Positions 36,869 to 45,644 of a stretch of 64,000 nucleotides of DNA are shown one piece after another. Source of the stretch: an uncultured Eubacteriales bacterium (GTDB lineage Bacteria; Bacillota; Clostridia; Lachnospirales; Lachnospiraceae); contig CASFBK010000006.1 of NCBI GenBank assembly GCA_949292785.1, positions 156,250 to 220,249 of the forward strand, in the 5' to 3' direction. The notes under the pieces were generated by a model. The model saw only the letters and a list, made by a program, of their open reading frames with translations. It was not told the DNA's origin and ran no database searches. Positions within the stretch are counted from its first letter, which is position 1; every line of letters begins with the position of its first letter. The position numbers were made by a program, and so were the translations under genes.

Positions 36869-38371
36869 ATGGAGCAAAGTGAAAATGTTATGGCGAAAAA
36901 GATTACAAAAAAGCTAGAAGAGAATATCAAAAATTATGAAGAACTGTTTTCTGATTGCGAGGATATTAAAAAAAGGCGTATCAAAGTCGGACAGCAGCAA
37001 AAAAAGGAATGTTATCTTGCCTATATAGAGGTGGCAGTCAGCAGTACTGACTGGAAAGATTCAGCAATCGGAAAGTTTCTGACTACTCTTCGGGAGCTTC
37101 CGGAAGAGGAGCTTGTCTCTTATGTAAGTAAAAATACCTGGGACATTTCAGATTCACAACCCTTTGAAACCATTGAAGACGCTGCGCAGGGAATGCTTAC
37201 AGGAGACGCCATTTTTTTCCTGGATGGATATGATAAGGCATTAAAGATTCCCGATAAGGGATATCCGGGAAGAGGGGTATATGAAGTTGAATCAGAGAAG
37301 GTAATACGAGGCTCTAACGAGGGATTTTCCGAGTCCATTAAGCTGAATACCGCATTGATACGAAAACGTCTGCGCAGTCCTCATTTGAAGGTAAAAGAGA
37401 CCTTTGCCGGACGCAGGACTCACACCAATGTAGATTTGGTATACCTGAAGGATTTGATTTATCCGGGAATGTTAGAAGAAATCGAGAAACGATTACAGGA
37501 ATTTGAGATTGACGGAACTCTCGACAGCGGCATCATAGAGCAGCTGACTGAGAAAAGAAAATATTCTCCTTTTCCACAGTTCCAAACCACCCAAAGACCG
37601 GACCGTGCAGCCATGGCGATTTTAGAGGGAAGAATCGTATTGCTTTCGGATAATTCTCCGGTGGCATTAATACTTCCGGCTACTTATAATTCCTTTATTC
37701 AGACCAGTGATGATTATTACAGCCGGTGGGAAATCGCCTCCTTTACCAGAGTGCTGCGATATATAGCATCTTTTCTTGCCATGACGTTTCCGGGACTTTA
37801 CCTTGCCATGACGAATTTTCATACACAGATTCTGCCTACGGATTTGTTGCTCTCACTGGCAGCAGCAAGACAAGGAGTTCCATTTCCGGCAGTTGTTGAG
37901 ATTCTTTTAATGGAACTGGCGTTTGAACTGCTGCGGGAAGCGGGAGTGCGGCTTCCGGGAGCAAATGGCAATACCATTGGAATTGTAGGAGGTCTGATTA
38001 TCGGACAGGCAGCAGTGGATGCAAATATTGTCAGTCCCATTGTGGTAATTGTGGTGGCATTGACCGCCCTTTGTTCCTTTGCAGTTCCCAACGAAGAATT
38101 TGCAACGGCATTTCGGATTTTAAAATTCGCATTTATTCTGGTATGCGGTTACTTGGGCTTTTTCGGATTTTTACTTGGAATTACGGCAGTACTGATTCAC
38201 TTGTCACATCTGGAAAGCTTTGGTATTCCGTACCTTGCACCTTTCGTAGGAGCGGATTTAAACGGATATCAGGATGAACGGGATACCTTCTTACGTCTGC
38301 CCTTGAAGTTTCTGAAGAAAAGACCGGTCTATACCAGAGATGGGGCAAGAACCAGATTAAAAATAAAGTAA
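36869..38371 (+). CDS. Spore germinant receptor subunit A (GerA/GerKA family)
   Basis: A 500-residue inner-membrane receptor subunit. The N-terminal hydrophilic domain (about 1-250; SSTDWKDSAIGKFL, TGDAIFFLDGYDKAL) precedes five to six membrane helices, with FPAVVEILLMELAFELLREAGVRLPG and the family-typical GIVGGLIIGQAAV. The ATG at 36869 has no clear ribosome site; the ATG at 36890 has GGAG 14 bases upstream. It is first in a gerA-gerB-gerC operon that detects small-molecule germinants. Repeat copy 3 lies directly upstream and may influence its expression. Confidence 0.93.
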   Translation: MEQSENVMAKKITKKLEENIKNYEELFSDCEDIKKRRIKVGQQQKKECYLAYIEVAVSSTDWKDSAIGKFLTTLRELPEEELVSYVSKNTWDISDSQPFETIEDAAQGMLTGDAIFFLDGYDKALKIPDKGYPGRGVYEVESEKVIRGSNEGFSESIKLNTALIRKRLRSPHLKVKETFAGRRTHTNVDLVYLKDLIYPGMLEEIEKRLQEFEIDGTLDSGIIEQLTEKRKYSPFPQFQTTQRPDRAAMAILEGRIVLLSDNSPVALILPATYNSFIQTSDDYYSRWEIASFTRVLRYIASFLAMTFPGLYLAMTNFHTQILPTDLLLSLAAARQGVPFPAVVEILLMELAFELLREAGVRLPGANGNTIGIVGGLIIGQAAVDANIVSPIVVIVVALTALCSFAVPNEEFATAFRILKFAFILVCGYLGFFGFLLGITAVLIHLSHLESFGIPYLAPFVGADLNGYQDERDTFLRLPLKFLKKRPVYTRDGARTRLKIK

Positions 38372-38382
38372 GGCGGGAAAAC

Positions 38383-39513
38383 ATGTTTGCAGATAATTGG
38401 AAAATTTCATTACGCCAGATAAGCAGATTAATGATATTGGATTTGTTTGGGCTCAGCACTCTGATACTGCCGGGAAAACTGGCGGGCATGACGGGAGCAG
38501 ACGGCATCATTAGCCTGATACTTGGTATGTGCGGCGGATTCCTGCTGCTTGGATTGATACAGGGAAATCTAAGATATATGCAGGGAAGCTATTATGAGTA
38601 TATGAAAGAAAATACCGGGCAGATTCTTTCTGATATTTTTATGGTATTTTATTTTGTGTACTTCATTGCATTGGCAGGATATGTAGTTTACCAGCTGGAC
38701 AGGCTCATATTGTCATGGCTTCTGCCGGATGGCTCTTACTGGCTGGTGGAGCTTCTGGTGCTAGTGTTGGCAGCTTATGGCACCATTCGGGGAATAGAAG
38801 GAAGAGCCAGAGTCTATGAGATTTTATTCTGGTTTCTGGGAGTTCCGTTGATTGTCATGTTAGGATTTTCCGTAGCTTCCGTAAATACAGATTATTGGAC
38901 GCCTCTGCTGGATACCAATGGCAAGCTATACATGGAAAATAGTATTATTGTTTGGAGCTTTCTGCTGCCGTTGGCGGGGCTATTATTTTTAAAACCATTT
39001 TGCAGGAAAACGGAAAAGCTGGCAGGATGCGGGAAAACAGCTATTCTGACCGTAACCATGGTAAATGTGGTGATTTATCTTATTCTGATTGGAACCTTCG
39101 GGCAGAATACGGTACAGATATTAAAGCACCCGGTCATTACACTAATGAGCGTGGTGAATCTGCCCGGCGGTTTTTTCCCAAGGCAGGATGTGATTATGAC
39201 AACCGTATGGTTCTTTGCATTATTTGCCTTGCTTCATACAGGCGTATTTCAGGGAACATTGATTTTGAAGGAATTATGCCGCGAAACAAAAACGAACTAT
39301 AGTATGCTGGTAGTCCTCGTTTTGGTATTTCTCACCGGGAATGGCTTTGTGGAGAACGGTTTCATGGAAGGTATATTTGAAGTTTATCAGCAGTGGATTG
39401 TGTTGCCGGGAATGTTCGCAATTCTTTTATTAGTACCGTTCATCTATCATGTTCGGAATTATTGGAATAGACGGAAAGGAGAAAAGGAACAGTGCAAAAA
39501 TACGCATTCGTAA
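38383..39513 (+). CDS. Spore germinant receptor subunit B (GerB/GerKB family)
   Basis: A 376-residue membrane protein with about ten helices, of the APC-related GerB family that binds germinant in the receptor. The start (ISLRQISRLMILDLFGLSTLILPGKLA) and the middle GIEGRARVYEIL segment are typical. It starts 11 bases after gerA and overlaps gerC by 22 bases, so the three subunits are coupled. Confidence 0.92.
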   Translation: MFADNWKISLRQISRLMILDLFGLSTLILPGKLAGMTGADGIISLILGMCGGFLLLGLIQGNLRYMQGSYYEYMKENTGQILSDIFMVFYFVYFIALAGYVVYQLDRLILSWLLPDGSYWLVELLVLVLAAYGTIRGIEGRARVYEILFWFLGVPLIVMLGFSVASVNTDYWTPLLDTNGKLYMENSIIVWSFLLPLAGLLFLKPFCRKTEKLAGCGKTAILTVTMVNVVIYLILIGTFGQNTVQILKHPVITLMSVVNLPGGFFPRQDVIMTTVWFFALFALLHTGVFQGTLILKELCRETKTNYSMLVVLVLVFLTGNGFVENGFMEGIFEVYQQWIVLPGMFAILLLVPFIYHVRNYWNRRKGEKEQCKNTHS

Positions 39514-40580
39514 CGATAGCTGTGTTATGTCTTACCTTTTTGTGTGGCTGTGAATCTACCGAATTAGAGCAGCGGAGCTTTCCTCTGGCAATGGGAATTG
39601 ACTTGCAGACAGATGAGTCAGAAGGGCAGCTGGTGGTAAGCTTTGACTTTCCTGATTTAAAGCAGATTTCAGAAAAGAGTAAAACAGCAGATACTCCTGT
39701 GGAGTTTTCTTTGGAGGGAGAGAATTTATTTGAGGTGGAAAAATCCTATGAAAACAACACCAACCGGATTTTGGACTATAATCATTTGAAAAATGTAATT
39801 CTCAGTGAGGAAAATTTTCAGAATATGAATATGTTGCGAAAGATTCTGGAAAACTGGGAAGGACAACAAAAGGTGGCAAGGAACACCAGCTTGTTTTTCG
39901 CAGAAGGAAAAGCTGCAGAGATGCTTTCCCTGACAGAAGAAACGGAAGGGTCAGTAGGAAAATATTTAGAAGAAATGTTAGAAAGCCAGAAGGATTTTAA
40001 AGCCAATAAGATTGCGACGATTGGCGACTTGATGAATCAATGGCACAATCAGGATGAATTGTTGTTGGTTCCGGTGCTGACGGAACAGGGAGAGCGGCCC
40101 ACAATTACAAAATATGGAGTGATTTCTAATTTTCAATATGTAGGCGATATCTCCGTGGAAGAGGCAATGCAGGTATTTTTAAGCCAGAATATGCTGGAAC
40201 GCTTCCAGTATGAAAGTTCAGACGGGACGGTGATAGAGCTTACGGATATACGGGCAGAAAAGCAGATTGAAGAGGCAGAAGGAATACCGGTAGTTAATGT
40301 ATCTATTCAAGGAAAGGCAAAAATCCTACAGCCGCAGGGAATTGATGTCAGACAGCAGTATAAAATAGAACAACAGATAGAGCAACAGCTGGAATTTGAA
40401 CTTACCGAGACTGCCGGAAAGCTCCAAAAGGAATTGGGTGTGGATATGACAAACAGTTATATTGCTTTGGGTGGATATGACAGGAATTTATATGAAGAAT
40501 ACAAGGATATGCCCGAGACTTATGCAAAAAATATACAGCAGGTATTTCATACGGAAATCAAGATATTAAATACCAACTAG
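39492..40580 (+). CDS. Spore germinant receptor lipoprotein subunit C (GerC/GerKC family)
   Basis: A 362-residue lipoprotein. The start is a GTG at 39492 within gerB, giving a signal peptide with lipobox LTFLCGC (lipidated Cys at about 20). The mature part has the Ger(x)C family features: ELEQRSFPLAMGIDL near the N-terminus and a C-terminal domain ending around TYAKNIQQVFHTEI. It completes the receptor on the outer face of the spore inner membrane. Confidence 0.92.
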   Translation: MQKYAFVTIAVLCLTFLCGCESTELEQRSFPLAMGIDLQTDESEGQLVVSFDFPDLKQISEKSKTADTPVEFSLEGENLFEVEKSYENNTNRILDYNHLKNVILSEENFQNMNMLRKILENWEGQQKVARNTSLFFAEGKAAEMLSLTEETEGSVGKYLEEMLESQKDFKANKIATIGDLMNQWHNQDELLLVPVLTEQGERPTITKYGVISNFQYVGDISVEEAMQVFLSQNMLERFQYESSDGTVIELTDIRAEKQIEEAEGIPVVNVSIQGKAKILQPQGIDVRQQYKIEQQIEQQLEFELTETAGKLQKELGVDMTNSYIALGGYDRNLYEEYKDMPETYAKNIQQVFHTEIKILNTN

Positions 40581-40620
40581 GCAAAATTTTCGAAAGACTG
40601 AATAAGAGCAAAAAAACAGG

Positions 40621-40679
40621 TAATACTTTCCTTAACCGGTAAAAAGAGGTTTTCGCGAAACCTGTTAAGGAAGGTATTA
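40621..40679 (+). promoter_or_regulatory. Long hairpin sequestering the spoIIR ribosome site
   Basis: TAATACTTTCCTTAAC (40621-40636) pairs over 16 positions (one G-T) with GTTAAGGAAGGTATTA (40664-40679). An inner hairpin AGGTTT/AAACCT (40647-40652/40658-40663) stacks inside it. The 3' arm contains AAGGAAGG, the ribosome site of spoIIR, whose GTG is two bases further on. There is no T-run, so it is not a plain terminator. Confidence 0.7.
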
Positions 40680-40681
40680 GT

Positions 40682-41308
40682 GTGAAAAAAATTTTTATAT
40701 TAGCAGCAGTAGCTCTTATCGTTGCAATCGGAAGTAAACAATATCAACAACATAAAATGACGGAAGAAATCGCAGGGAAAATCATACGATTTCATGTGCT
40801 TGCAAACAGTGACTCCCAGGAGGACCAGCAGTTAAAGCTGGAGGTGCGTGACGCCATTGGAAGCTTTATGCAGACCAAGCTTTCAGGGGTATCTGATATT
40901 AATGAGAGCCGTCAGATTGTGACAGAAAATCTTTCTGCCATCGAAGAAGAGGCAGAAAAAGTGATATCAGAAGAAGGATATACATATACTGTATCTGCAA
41001 GGCTTGCCAGAATAGATTTTCCGGAAAAAACATATGGTCCTTATACGTTTCGTGCCGGAAACTATGAAGCCCTGGAGGTAACCATTGGGGAAGGCAGCGG
41101 ACATAACTGGTGGTGTGTCATGTACCCGAATCTGTGTTTTTTTAACAGCACTTATGAGGTAGTGGACGAAGAAGCTGAAAAATCATTGGAACGGGTCCTG
41201 ACACCGGAAGAATATAAAAGTCTTATGGAGAATAAAGACTATGAAGTAAAGTTCGCTTTTGCAGATTTATGGAAAGATATTACCAAAGCAGTTGCAATTT
41301 CTCATTAA
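40682..41308 (+). CDS. spoIIR: Stage II sporulation protein R
   Basis: A 208-residue protein made in the forespore and exported to trigger SpoIIGA cleavage of pro-sigma-E in the mother cell. It has an N-terminal helix (3-17), IRFHVLANSDSQEDQQLKLEVRDA, and the domain core FRAGNYEALEVTIGEGSGHNWWCVMYPNLC. The start is a GTG. Its ribosome site lies in a strong hairpin, which should lower translation unless the structure is opened or transcription starts inside it. Confidence 0.93.
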   Translation: MKKIFILAAVALIVAIGSKQYQQHKMTEEIAGKIIRFHVLANSDSQEDQQLKLEVRDAIGSFMQTKLSGVSDINESRQIVTENLSAIEEEAEKVISEEGYTYTVSARLARIDFPEKTYGPYTFRAGNYEALEVTIGEGSGHNWWCVMYPNLCFFNSTYEVVDEEAEKSLERVLTPEEYKSLMENKDYEVKFAFADLWKDITKAVAISH

Positions 41309-41354
41309 AAAAGGTAATATAAATCTATATGACTTAATATATGGAGAGAATCAC

Positions 41355-42188
41355 ATGATACAATCATTTGAAGATAAGAAATATGCCCCGATTGGAGTGT
41401 TTGATTCGGGAGTAGGAGGACTTACCGTTGCAAGGGAGATTATGCGGCAGTTACCGCAGGAACGTATTATTTACTTTGGGGATACGGCAAGGGTGCCCTA
41501 TGGAAGTAAGTCCAAAGAGACGATTATCCGTTATTCCAGACAAATTATTCATTTTTTAGAATCCAAGGGAGTAAAGGCGATTGTAGTGGCCTGCAATACA
41601 GCAAGTGCCTTTGCCTTAGAGACCATTCGTCCGGAAATGAAGATTCCGATTATAGGCGTGGTAAAACCAGGAGCCAAGGTAGCAGCAGAGACTACGGTAA
41701 ATGGGAAGATTGGCGTGATTGGAACAGAAGGAACCATCGGAAGCCAGATATATACCGAGACCATACAGCAGCATAATCCAAATGCAGTCGTATTGGGAAA
41801 GGCATGTCCATTATTTGTGCCTCTGGTAGAGGAAGGCTGGCTGAAAGATCCGGTTACGATTGAGGTAGCCAAGCGGTATCTGGAATTTTTCCAGAAATCA
41901 GATATTGATACGTTGATTTTGGGATGTACCCACTATCCATTGCTGCGTTCTACCATTCGAAATATCATGGGAGAAAAGGTGAATCTGGTAAATCCTGCCT
42001 ATGAAACTGCTCAGGGATTGAAACGGCTCTTGGCAGAACATCAGTTGACAAATGATGGGCTGGAATCCACAGAAGCGCCCATGTATCAGTTCTATGTCAG
42101 CGATGCAGCAGAGAAATTTAAGAATTTTGCCAATTCTATTTTGCCATGTGAGATAGAAGAGGCGCGTTTGATACATATAGAGGAGTAA
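41355..42188 (+). CDS. murI: Glutamate racemase
   Basis: A 277-residue cofactor-independent racemase making D-glutamate for peptidoglycan. It has PIGVFDSGVGGLTVAREI, FGDTARVPYGSKS, the two catalytic cysteines in VVACNTASA and LILGCTHYPLL. The ATG at 41355 follows GGAGAGAATCAC; upstream in-frame codons overlap spoIIR and lack a site. The next gene starts four bases after its stop. Confidence 0.94.
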   Translation: MIQSFEDKKYAPIGVFDSGVGGLTVAREIMRQLPQERIIYFGDTARVPYGSKSKETIIRYSRQIIHFLESKGVKAIVVACNTASAFALETIRPEMKIPIIGVVKPGAKVAAETTVNGKIGVIGTEGTIGSQIYTETIQQHNPNAVVLGKACPLFVPLVEEGWLKDPVTIEVAKRYLEFFQKSDIDTLILGCTHYPLLRSTIRNIMGEKVNLVNPAYETAQGLKRLLAEHQLTNDGLESTEAPMYQFYVSDAAEKFKNFANSILPCEIEEARLIHIEE

Positions 42189-42191
42189 AGT

Positions 42192-42644
42192 ATGACAAAA
42201 GATGTATTATTGAGTATTAGCGGTTTGCAGTTCGCAGCCCAGGGAGAAGAAGAATCAGAACCGGTGGAAGTAATCACTACTGGGGATTATTATAAGAAGA
42301 ATGGAAAGCATTATGTCCTGTATGACGAGGTTATGGAAGGTTTTGAGGGAAGTACCCGAAATGTAATTAAGATTACAGATGATTATCTGGATATTACAAA
42401 AAAAGGTGTTTCCAACGTTCATATGATATTTGAGAAAAATAAGAAGAACGTATCTTATTATTACACACCATTTGGAAGTATTCTGATTGGCATTGACGCA
42501 AAAAGTGTGGATATCAATGAAACAGATGAGAACATTGACATACATGTAAAATATAACCTGGAAGTGAATTATGAGCATCTTGCAGATTGTTCGATTACCA
42601 TGAATATTAAGTCAAAGGAAGCAAAGGATTTTTCATTATCCTAG
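42192..42644 (+). CDS. DUF1934 family beta-barrel protein
   Basis: A 150-residue protein of the DUF1934 (YwiB-like) family, with a lipocalin-like beta barrel predicted. Typical features are the KNGKHYVLYDEVMEGFEGSTRN segment and PFGSILIGIDAKSVDINE. It is probably cytosolic, and function is unknown. It lies four bases after murI and 29 bases before galU in one operon. Confidence 0.8.
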   Translation: MTKDVLLSISGLQFAAQGEEESEPVEVITTGDYYKKNGKHYVLYDEVMEGFEGSTRNVIKITDDYLDITKKGVSNVHMIFEKNKKNVSYYYTPFGSILIGIDAKSVDINETDENIDIHVKYNLEVNYEHLADCSITMNIKSKEAKDFSLS

Positions 42645-42673
42645 AGTAGAATACATCAAAGGAGAAGATGATT

Positions 42674-43564
42674 ATGAAAGTAAGAAAAGCAATTATTCCG
42701 GCAGCAGGATTGGGGACCAGATTTTTGCCGGCAACAAAAGCGCAGCCGAAGGAGATGCTGCCTATTGTGGACAAGCCTACGATTCAATATATTATTGAAG
42801 AAGCAGTAGAGGCGGGGATTCAGGACATTATAATAGTGACAGGACGTAACAAACGTTCGATTGAAGACCATTTTGACCGTTCGATTGAGCTGGAATTGGA
42901 ATTAGAAAAGAGCGGAAAACAGGACATGTTAGAGATGGTAAAGGAAATTTCTGAGATGGCAAATATCCATTATATTCGTCAGAAAGAGCCAAGAGGATTG
43001 GGACATGCCATTCTGGCAGCCCAGCACTTTATCGGGGACGAACCCTTTGCCGTACTGCTTGGGGATGATGTGGTAATCTCAAAACAGCCATGCTTAGGGC
43101 AGATGCTGGATGTATTCCATGAATACCAGACGTCCATTCTGGGAGTACAGACCGTGCCTCATGAAGTAGTGAATAAATACGGAATCATTGCCGGAAAGCA
43201 GGTGGATGAACGGATTTATAAGGTGCAGGATATGGTAGAAAAGCCGTCCATAGAAGAAGCGCCCTCTAATGTTGCGGTGTTAGGCCGTTATATTATTACA
43301 CCGGAGATTTTCCCGTTTCTGGAGACACAGGACGCCGGAAAAGGCGGCGAGATTCAGTTGACCGATGCATTAAAGCGTCTGGCAAAAGAGCAGGCAATGT
43401 ATGCGTATGATTTCAAAGGACACCGTTATGATGTGGGAAGCAAAATTGGATTTTTGCAGGCAAATGTAGAATTCGCGTTGCGGGATGATGCATTGAAGGA
43501 TGAAGTGAAGATATATTTGCAGCAGCTTCATGATAATATGGATGAGATATTGAAGTATGATTAA
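42674..43564 (+). CDS. galU: UTP-glucose-1-phosphate uridylyltransferase
   Basis: A 296-residue nucleotidyltransferase making UDP-glucose. The nucleotide loop AAGLGTRFLPATKAQPKEMLP, EPRGLGHAI, LLGDDVV and FKGHRYDVGSKIGFLQA are all conserved. The ATG at 42674 is nine bases after GGAG and is preferred to the ATG at 42668. UDP-glucose feeds cell-wall polysaccharides and galactose use. A strong terminator follows. Confidence 0.95.
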   Translation: MKVRKAIIPAAGLGTRFLPATKAQPKEMLPIVDKPTIQYIIEEAVEAGIQDIIIVTGRNKRSIEDHFDRSIELELELEKSGKQDMLEMVKEISEMANIHYIRQKEPRGLGHAILAAQHFIGDEPFAVLLGDDVVISKQPCLGQMLDVFHEYQTSILGVQTVPHEVVNKYGIIAGKQVDERIYKVQDMVEKPSIEEAPSNVAVLGRYIITPEIFPFLETQDAGKGGEIQLTDALKRLAKEQAMYAYDFKGHRYDVGSKIGFLQANVEFALRDDALKDEVKIYLQQLHDNMDEILKYD

Positions 43565-43574
43565 TTAGAAATAT

Positions 43575-43619
43575 AAAAGTGTCAAGAGGTGGTAACAATA
43601 CCTTCTTGACACTTTTTTG
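43575..43619. terminator. Bidirectional terminator between galU and the convergent gene
   Basis: AAAAGTGTCAAGAGG (43575-43589) pairs with CCTTCTTGACACTTTT (43601-43616) with one bulged base. A T-run follows on the plus strand, and the A-rich 5' side gives a shorter one on the minus strand. Confidence 0.88.
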
Positions 43620-43627
43620 ATACAATT

Positions 43628-44071
43628 TTATTTCTCTTTCTTAAAACGAGCCCAGAACTTCTTTTTCTTCGGAGCAGGTTCATTGGAACCACGAAGTCCT
43701 TTTACACCGGTAATGTAAAGACCGCTGACAACTGCCTTTACTTCCTTTTTCGTAGGTATGCTGTCATAAATCTGTGCATCGCAGATTAATGTCATCACCT
43801 TAGGACCTACCTTTGCCTTAACGATAGGCATTTTAGAACGTCTTAACATCTTTGGTGTCTGTGCCAAAACTGCGGCAGGAAGTCCGGCGTCTTTTAGACG
43901 CATCCTTTTCTTATCGATAATCAGCATTGATATTGTCTGCGAAGAAGCAGCAATTTGTTCATCCTGTTCTTCTTTTCTTTTCTGAGCCTTTTTCCCTACA
44001 AAGTAAAGTGCAATAACTGCTATTAACATAACAGCGGCAATTACCAGTAGTACGATTTGCCATGTAGCCAA
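43628..44071 (-). CDS. Single-pass membrane protein of unknown function
   Basis: About 147 residues. The start is read as TTG at 44071 because AGGAGG lies seven bases before it; translation then begins MATWQIVLLVIAAVML. One N-terminal membrane helix (4-25) is followed by a basic helix, a globular part (IDKKRMRLKDAGLPAAVL, GPKVMTLICDAQIYDSIPTKK) and a Lys-rich C-terminus. The shape resembles proteins of the Sec-accessory YajC kind, but the sequence is not YajC. It is probably a conserved Lachnospiraceae protein. Confidence 0.65.
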   Translation of the reverse strand: MATWQIVLLVIAAVMLIAVIALYFVGKKAQKRKEEQDEQIAASSQTISMLIIDKKRMRLKDAGLPAAVLAQTPKMLRRSKMPIVKAKVGPKVMTLICDAQIYDSIPTKKEVKAVVSGLYITGVKGLRGSNEPAPKKKKFWARFKKEK

Positions 44072-44267
44072 ATGAAACCCTCCTTTTATTAAATGCAATC
44101 ACTTATACCCGAAGTGCGTGAGTGATTGCTAAAGACTGTTAAATATTGTATCATTGATTAGGACAAAAATCAATGGTAAAATGGAAGAGCAGTATGTACT
44201 TTTGTAGGAGATATTGTGAAAATATAGAGATTTCTGATGGATTATGGTACAAAAGAAAGGAAAGCAT

Positions 44268-45431
44268 ATGAAGAAAAATACAAGAGCATTTATTATTTCT
44301 CTGGGCATATTATTAGTGGTAGGATTGGGCTTGCTTTGGTGGGTGGCAGCAGGAACAAAGGAGAATCCGAAGGAGGAAAGAGAGGTCACCTCAGAGCCCC
44401 AAAAGCCGGGAAATTCAGAGAGTCCTATAAAAAATGAAGAAAATACGGAAGAGGAAACGGAGCCGGTGCAGGAGATAGAAGAACCTGTTCAGGAGCCTGT
44501 GGAACTGGTGTTTTCCGGTGATATTCTGCTGAGTTCTTATGTGTTGAATAATTATGAGACTAGCGGGATAAGCGGAGTGCTTTCCGAGGAACTGCTAGGA
44601 GAGATGCAAAGCGCGGACCTTACCATGGTAAATGAGGAGTTTCCTTTTTCCACAAGAGGAACACAGGCGCAGGACAAGCAGTTCACCTTCCGAATAGACC
44701 CGTCTTATGTAAAACTATTTCAGGAAATGGGGATTGACGTGGTTACGGTAGCCAATAATCATGCACTGGATTATGGAACGGAAGCACTGTCTGATACCTT
44801 TCAGACTTTGGACGAGGCAGGGATTGCCTATGTAGGGGCGGGAGAGAGCAAGGAACGTGCAGCACAGCCGTATATAACGGAAATGGGAGGAAAGACCTTT
44901 GGTTTTCTTGCGGCATCCCGTGTGATACCGGAAGTAAGCTGGAATATTGAGAATCAGCAGCCGGGAATGTTGTGTACCTATGACAGTACACAGCTTTGTG
45001 AAGCCATCCGCAAGGCAAAGGAAAATTGCGACTATGTGGTAGTTTATGTGCATTGGGGCATTGAACGGGAAAATACGCCACAGGATTACCAGCGCCAGTT
45101 GGGAAAAGCGTATATTGATGCTGGGGCAGATCTGGTGATTGGTGCACATCCTCATGTATTGCAGGGAATCGAGTATTATAATGGAAAACCGATTGTATAC
45201 AGCCTGGGTAATTATATTTTTAATCAGGAAATTGGAAGTACATTATTATTAAAGGCAACAGTGACACCGGAAAATGAGACGACGCTTCAGTTGATTCCGG
45301 CATATGCCTCTGGTGCAAAAACGCAGAAAATGAACGAGGCGGATAGTGCAGAATTGTATCAGTTTATGGAAGAAATTTCTTTTGGTATTGCTGTGACAGA
45401 AGAGGGAAAAGTAGAAGAGCAGGAGCAATGA
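44268..45431 (+). CDS. CapA/PgsA-family metallophosphatase-like protein
   Basis: A 387-residue protein with an N-terminal membrane anchor (6-26), a Pro/Glu-rich spacer (about 30-75) and an extracytoplasmic CapA domain. Family motifs are FSGDILLSSYV, VNEEFPFSTRG, TVANNHALDYG, VVYVHWGIERENTP and IGAHPHVLQGIEYYNGKPIVYSLGNYIF. CapA proteins take part in poly-gamma-glutamate or capsule assembly in bacilli. With no capB or capC nearby, the substrate here is open. AGGAAAGC precedes the start at 44268. Confidence 0.88.
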   Translation: MKKNTRAFIISLGILLVVGLGLLWWVAAGTKENPKEEREVTSEPQKPGNSESPIKNEENTEEETEPVQEIEEPVQEPVELVFSGDILLSSYVLNNYETSGISGVLSEELLGEMQSADLTMVNEEFPFSTRGTQAQDKQFTFRIDPSYVKLFQEMGIDVVTVANNHALDYGTEALSDTFQTLDEAGIAYVGAGESKERAAQPYITEMGGKTFGFLAASRVIPEVSWNIENQQPGMLCTYDSTQLCEAIRKAKENCDYVVVYVHWGIERENTPQDYQRQLGKAYIDAGADLVIGAHPHVLQGIEYYNGKPIVYSLGNYIFNQEIGSTLLLKATVTPENETTLQLIPAYASGAKTQKMNEADSAELYQFMEEISFGIAVTEEGKVEEQEQ

Positions 45432-45543
45432 GTGCAAATCGGAAGAATAGAGTGGTTTGTGATGAATGCACAATAAAAAATGTTCAGAAATAACATTTAC
45501 AGAGGTTGAAGAAAAGGTTAGCATATATCTCAGCAGATACGGC

Positions 45544-45588
45544 AAAGGCGCCTGAATGATGTTTGATATCATTCGGGCGCCTTTGTCT
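45544..45588 (+). terminator. Intrinsic terminator upstream of the first binding-protein gene
   Basis: A 17-base stem, AAAGGCGCCTGAATGAT (45544-45560) with ATCATTCGGGCGCCTTT (45568-45584), then TGTCTGT. It lies 113 bases after the CapA gene and 57 bases before the next start. A weak TTTACA/TAGCAT pair (45496-45524) upstream may make it an attenuator. Confidence 0.8.
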
Positions 45589-45644
45589 GTATTCAGGAAA
45601 CTATGTGTTAAGAGGCTTTTGTTTAACTGGAAAGGAGTTCTATT

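Noticed and set aside
45431-45644. Possible guanidine riboswitch in front of the first binding protein
   Set aside because: An ACGG occurs at about 45538, but there is no pair of small hairpins with ACGR loops and no match to the guanidine-I or guanidine-III consensus that I know. Only the terminator hairpin is convincing.
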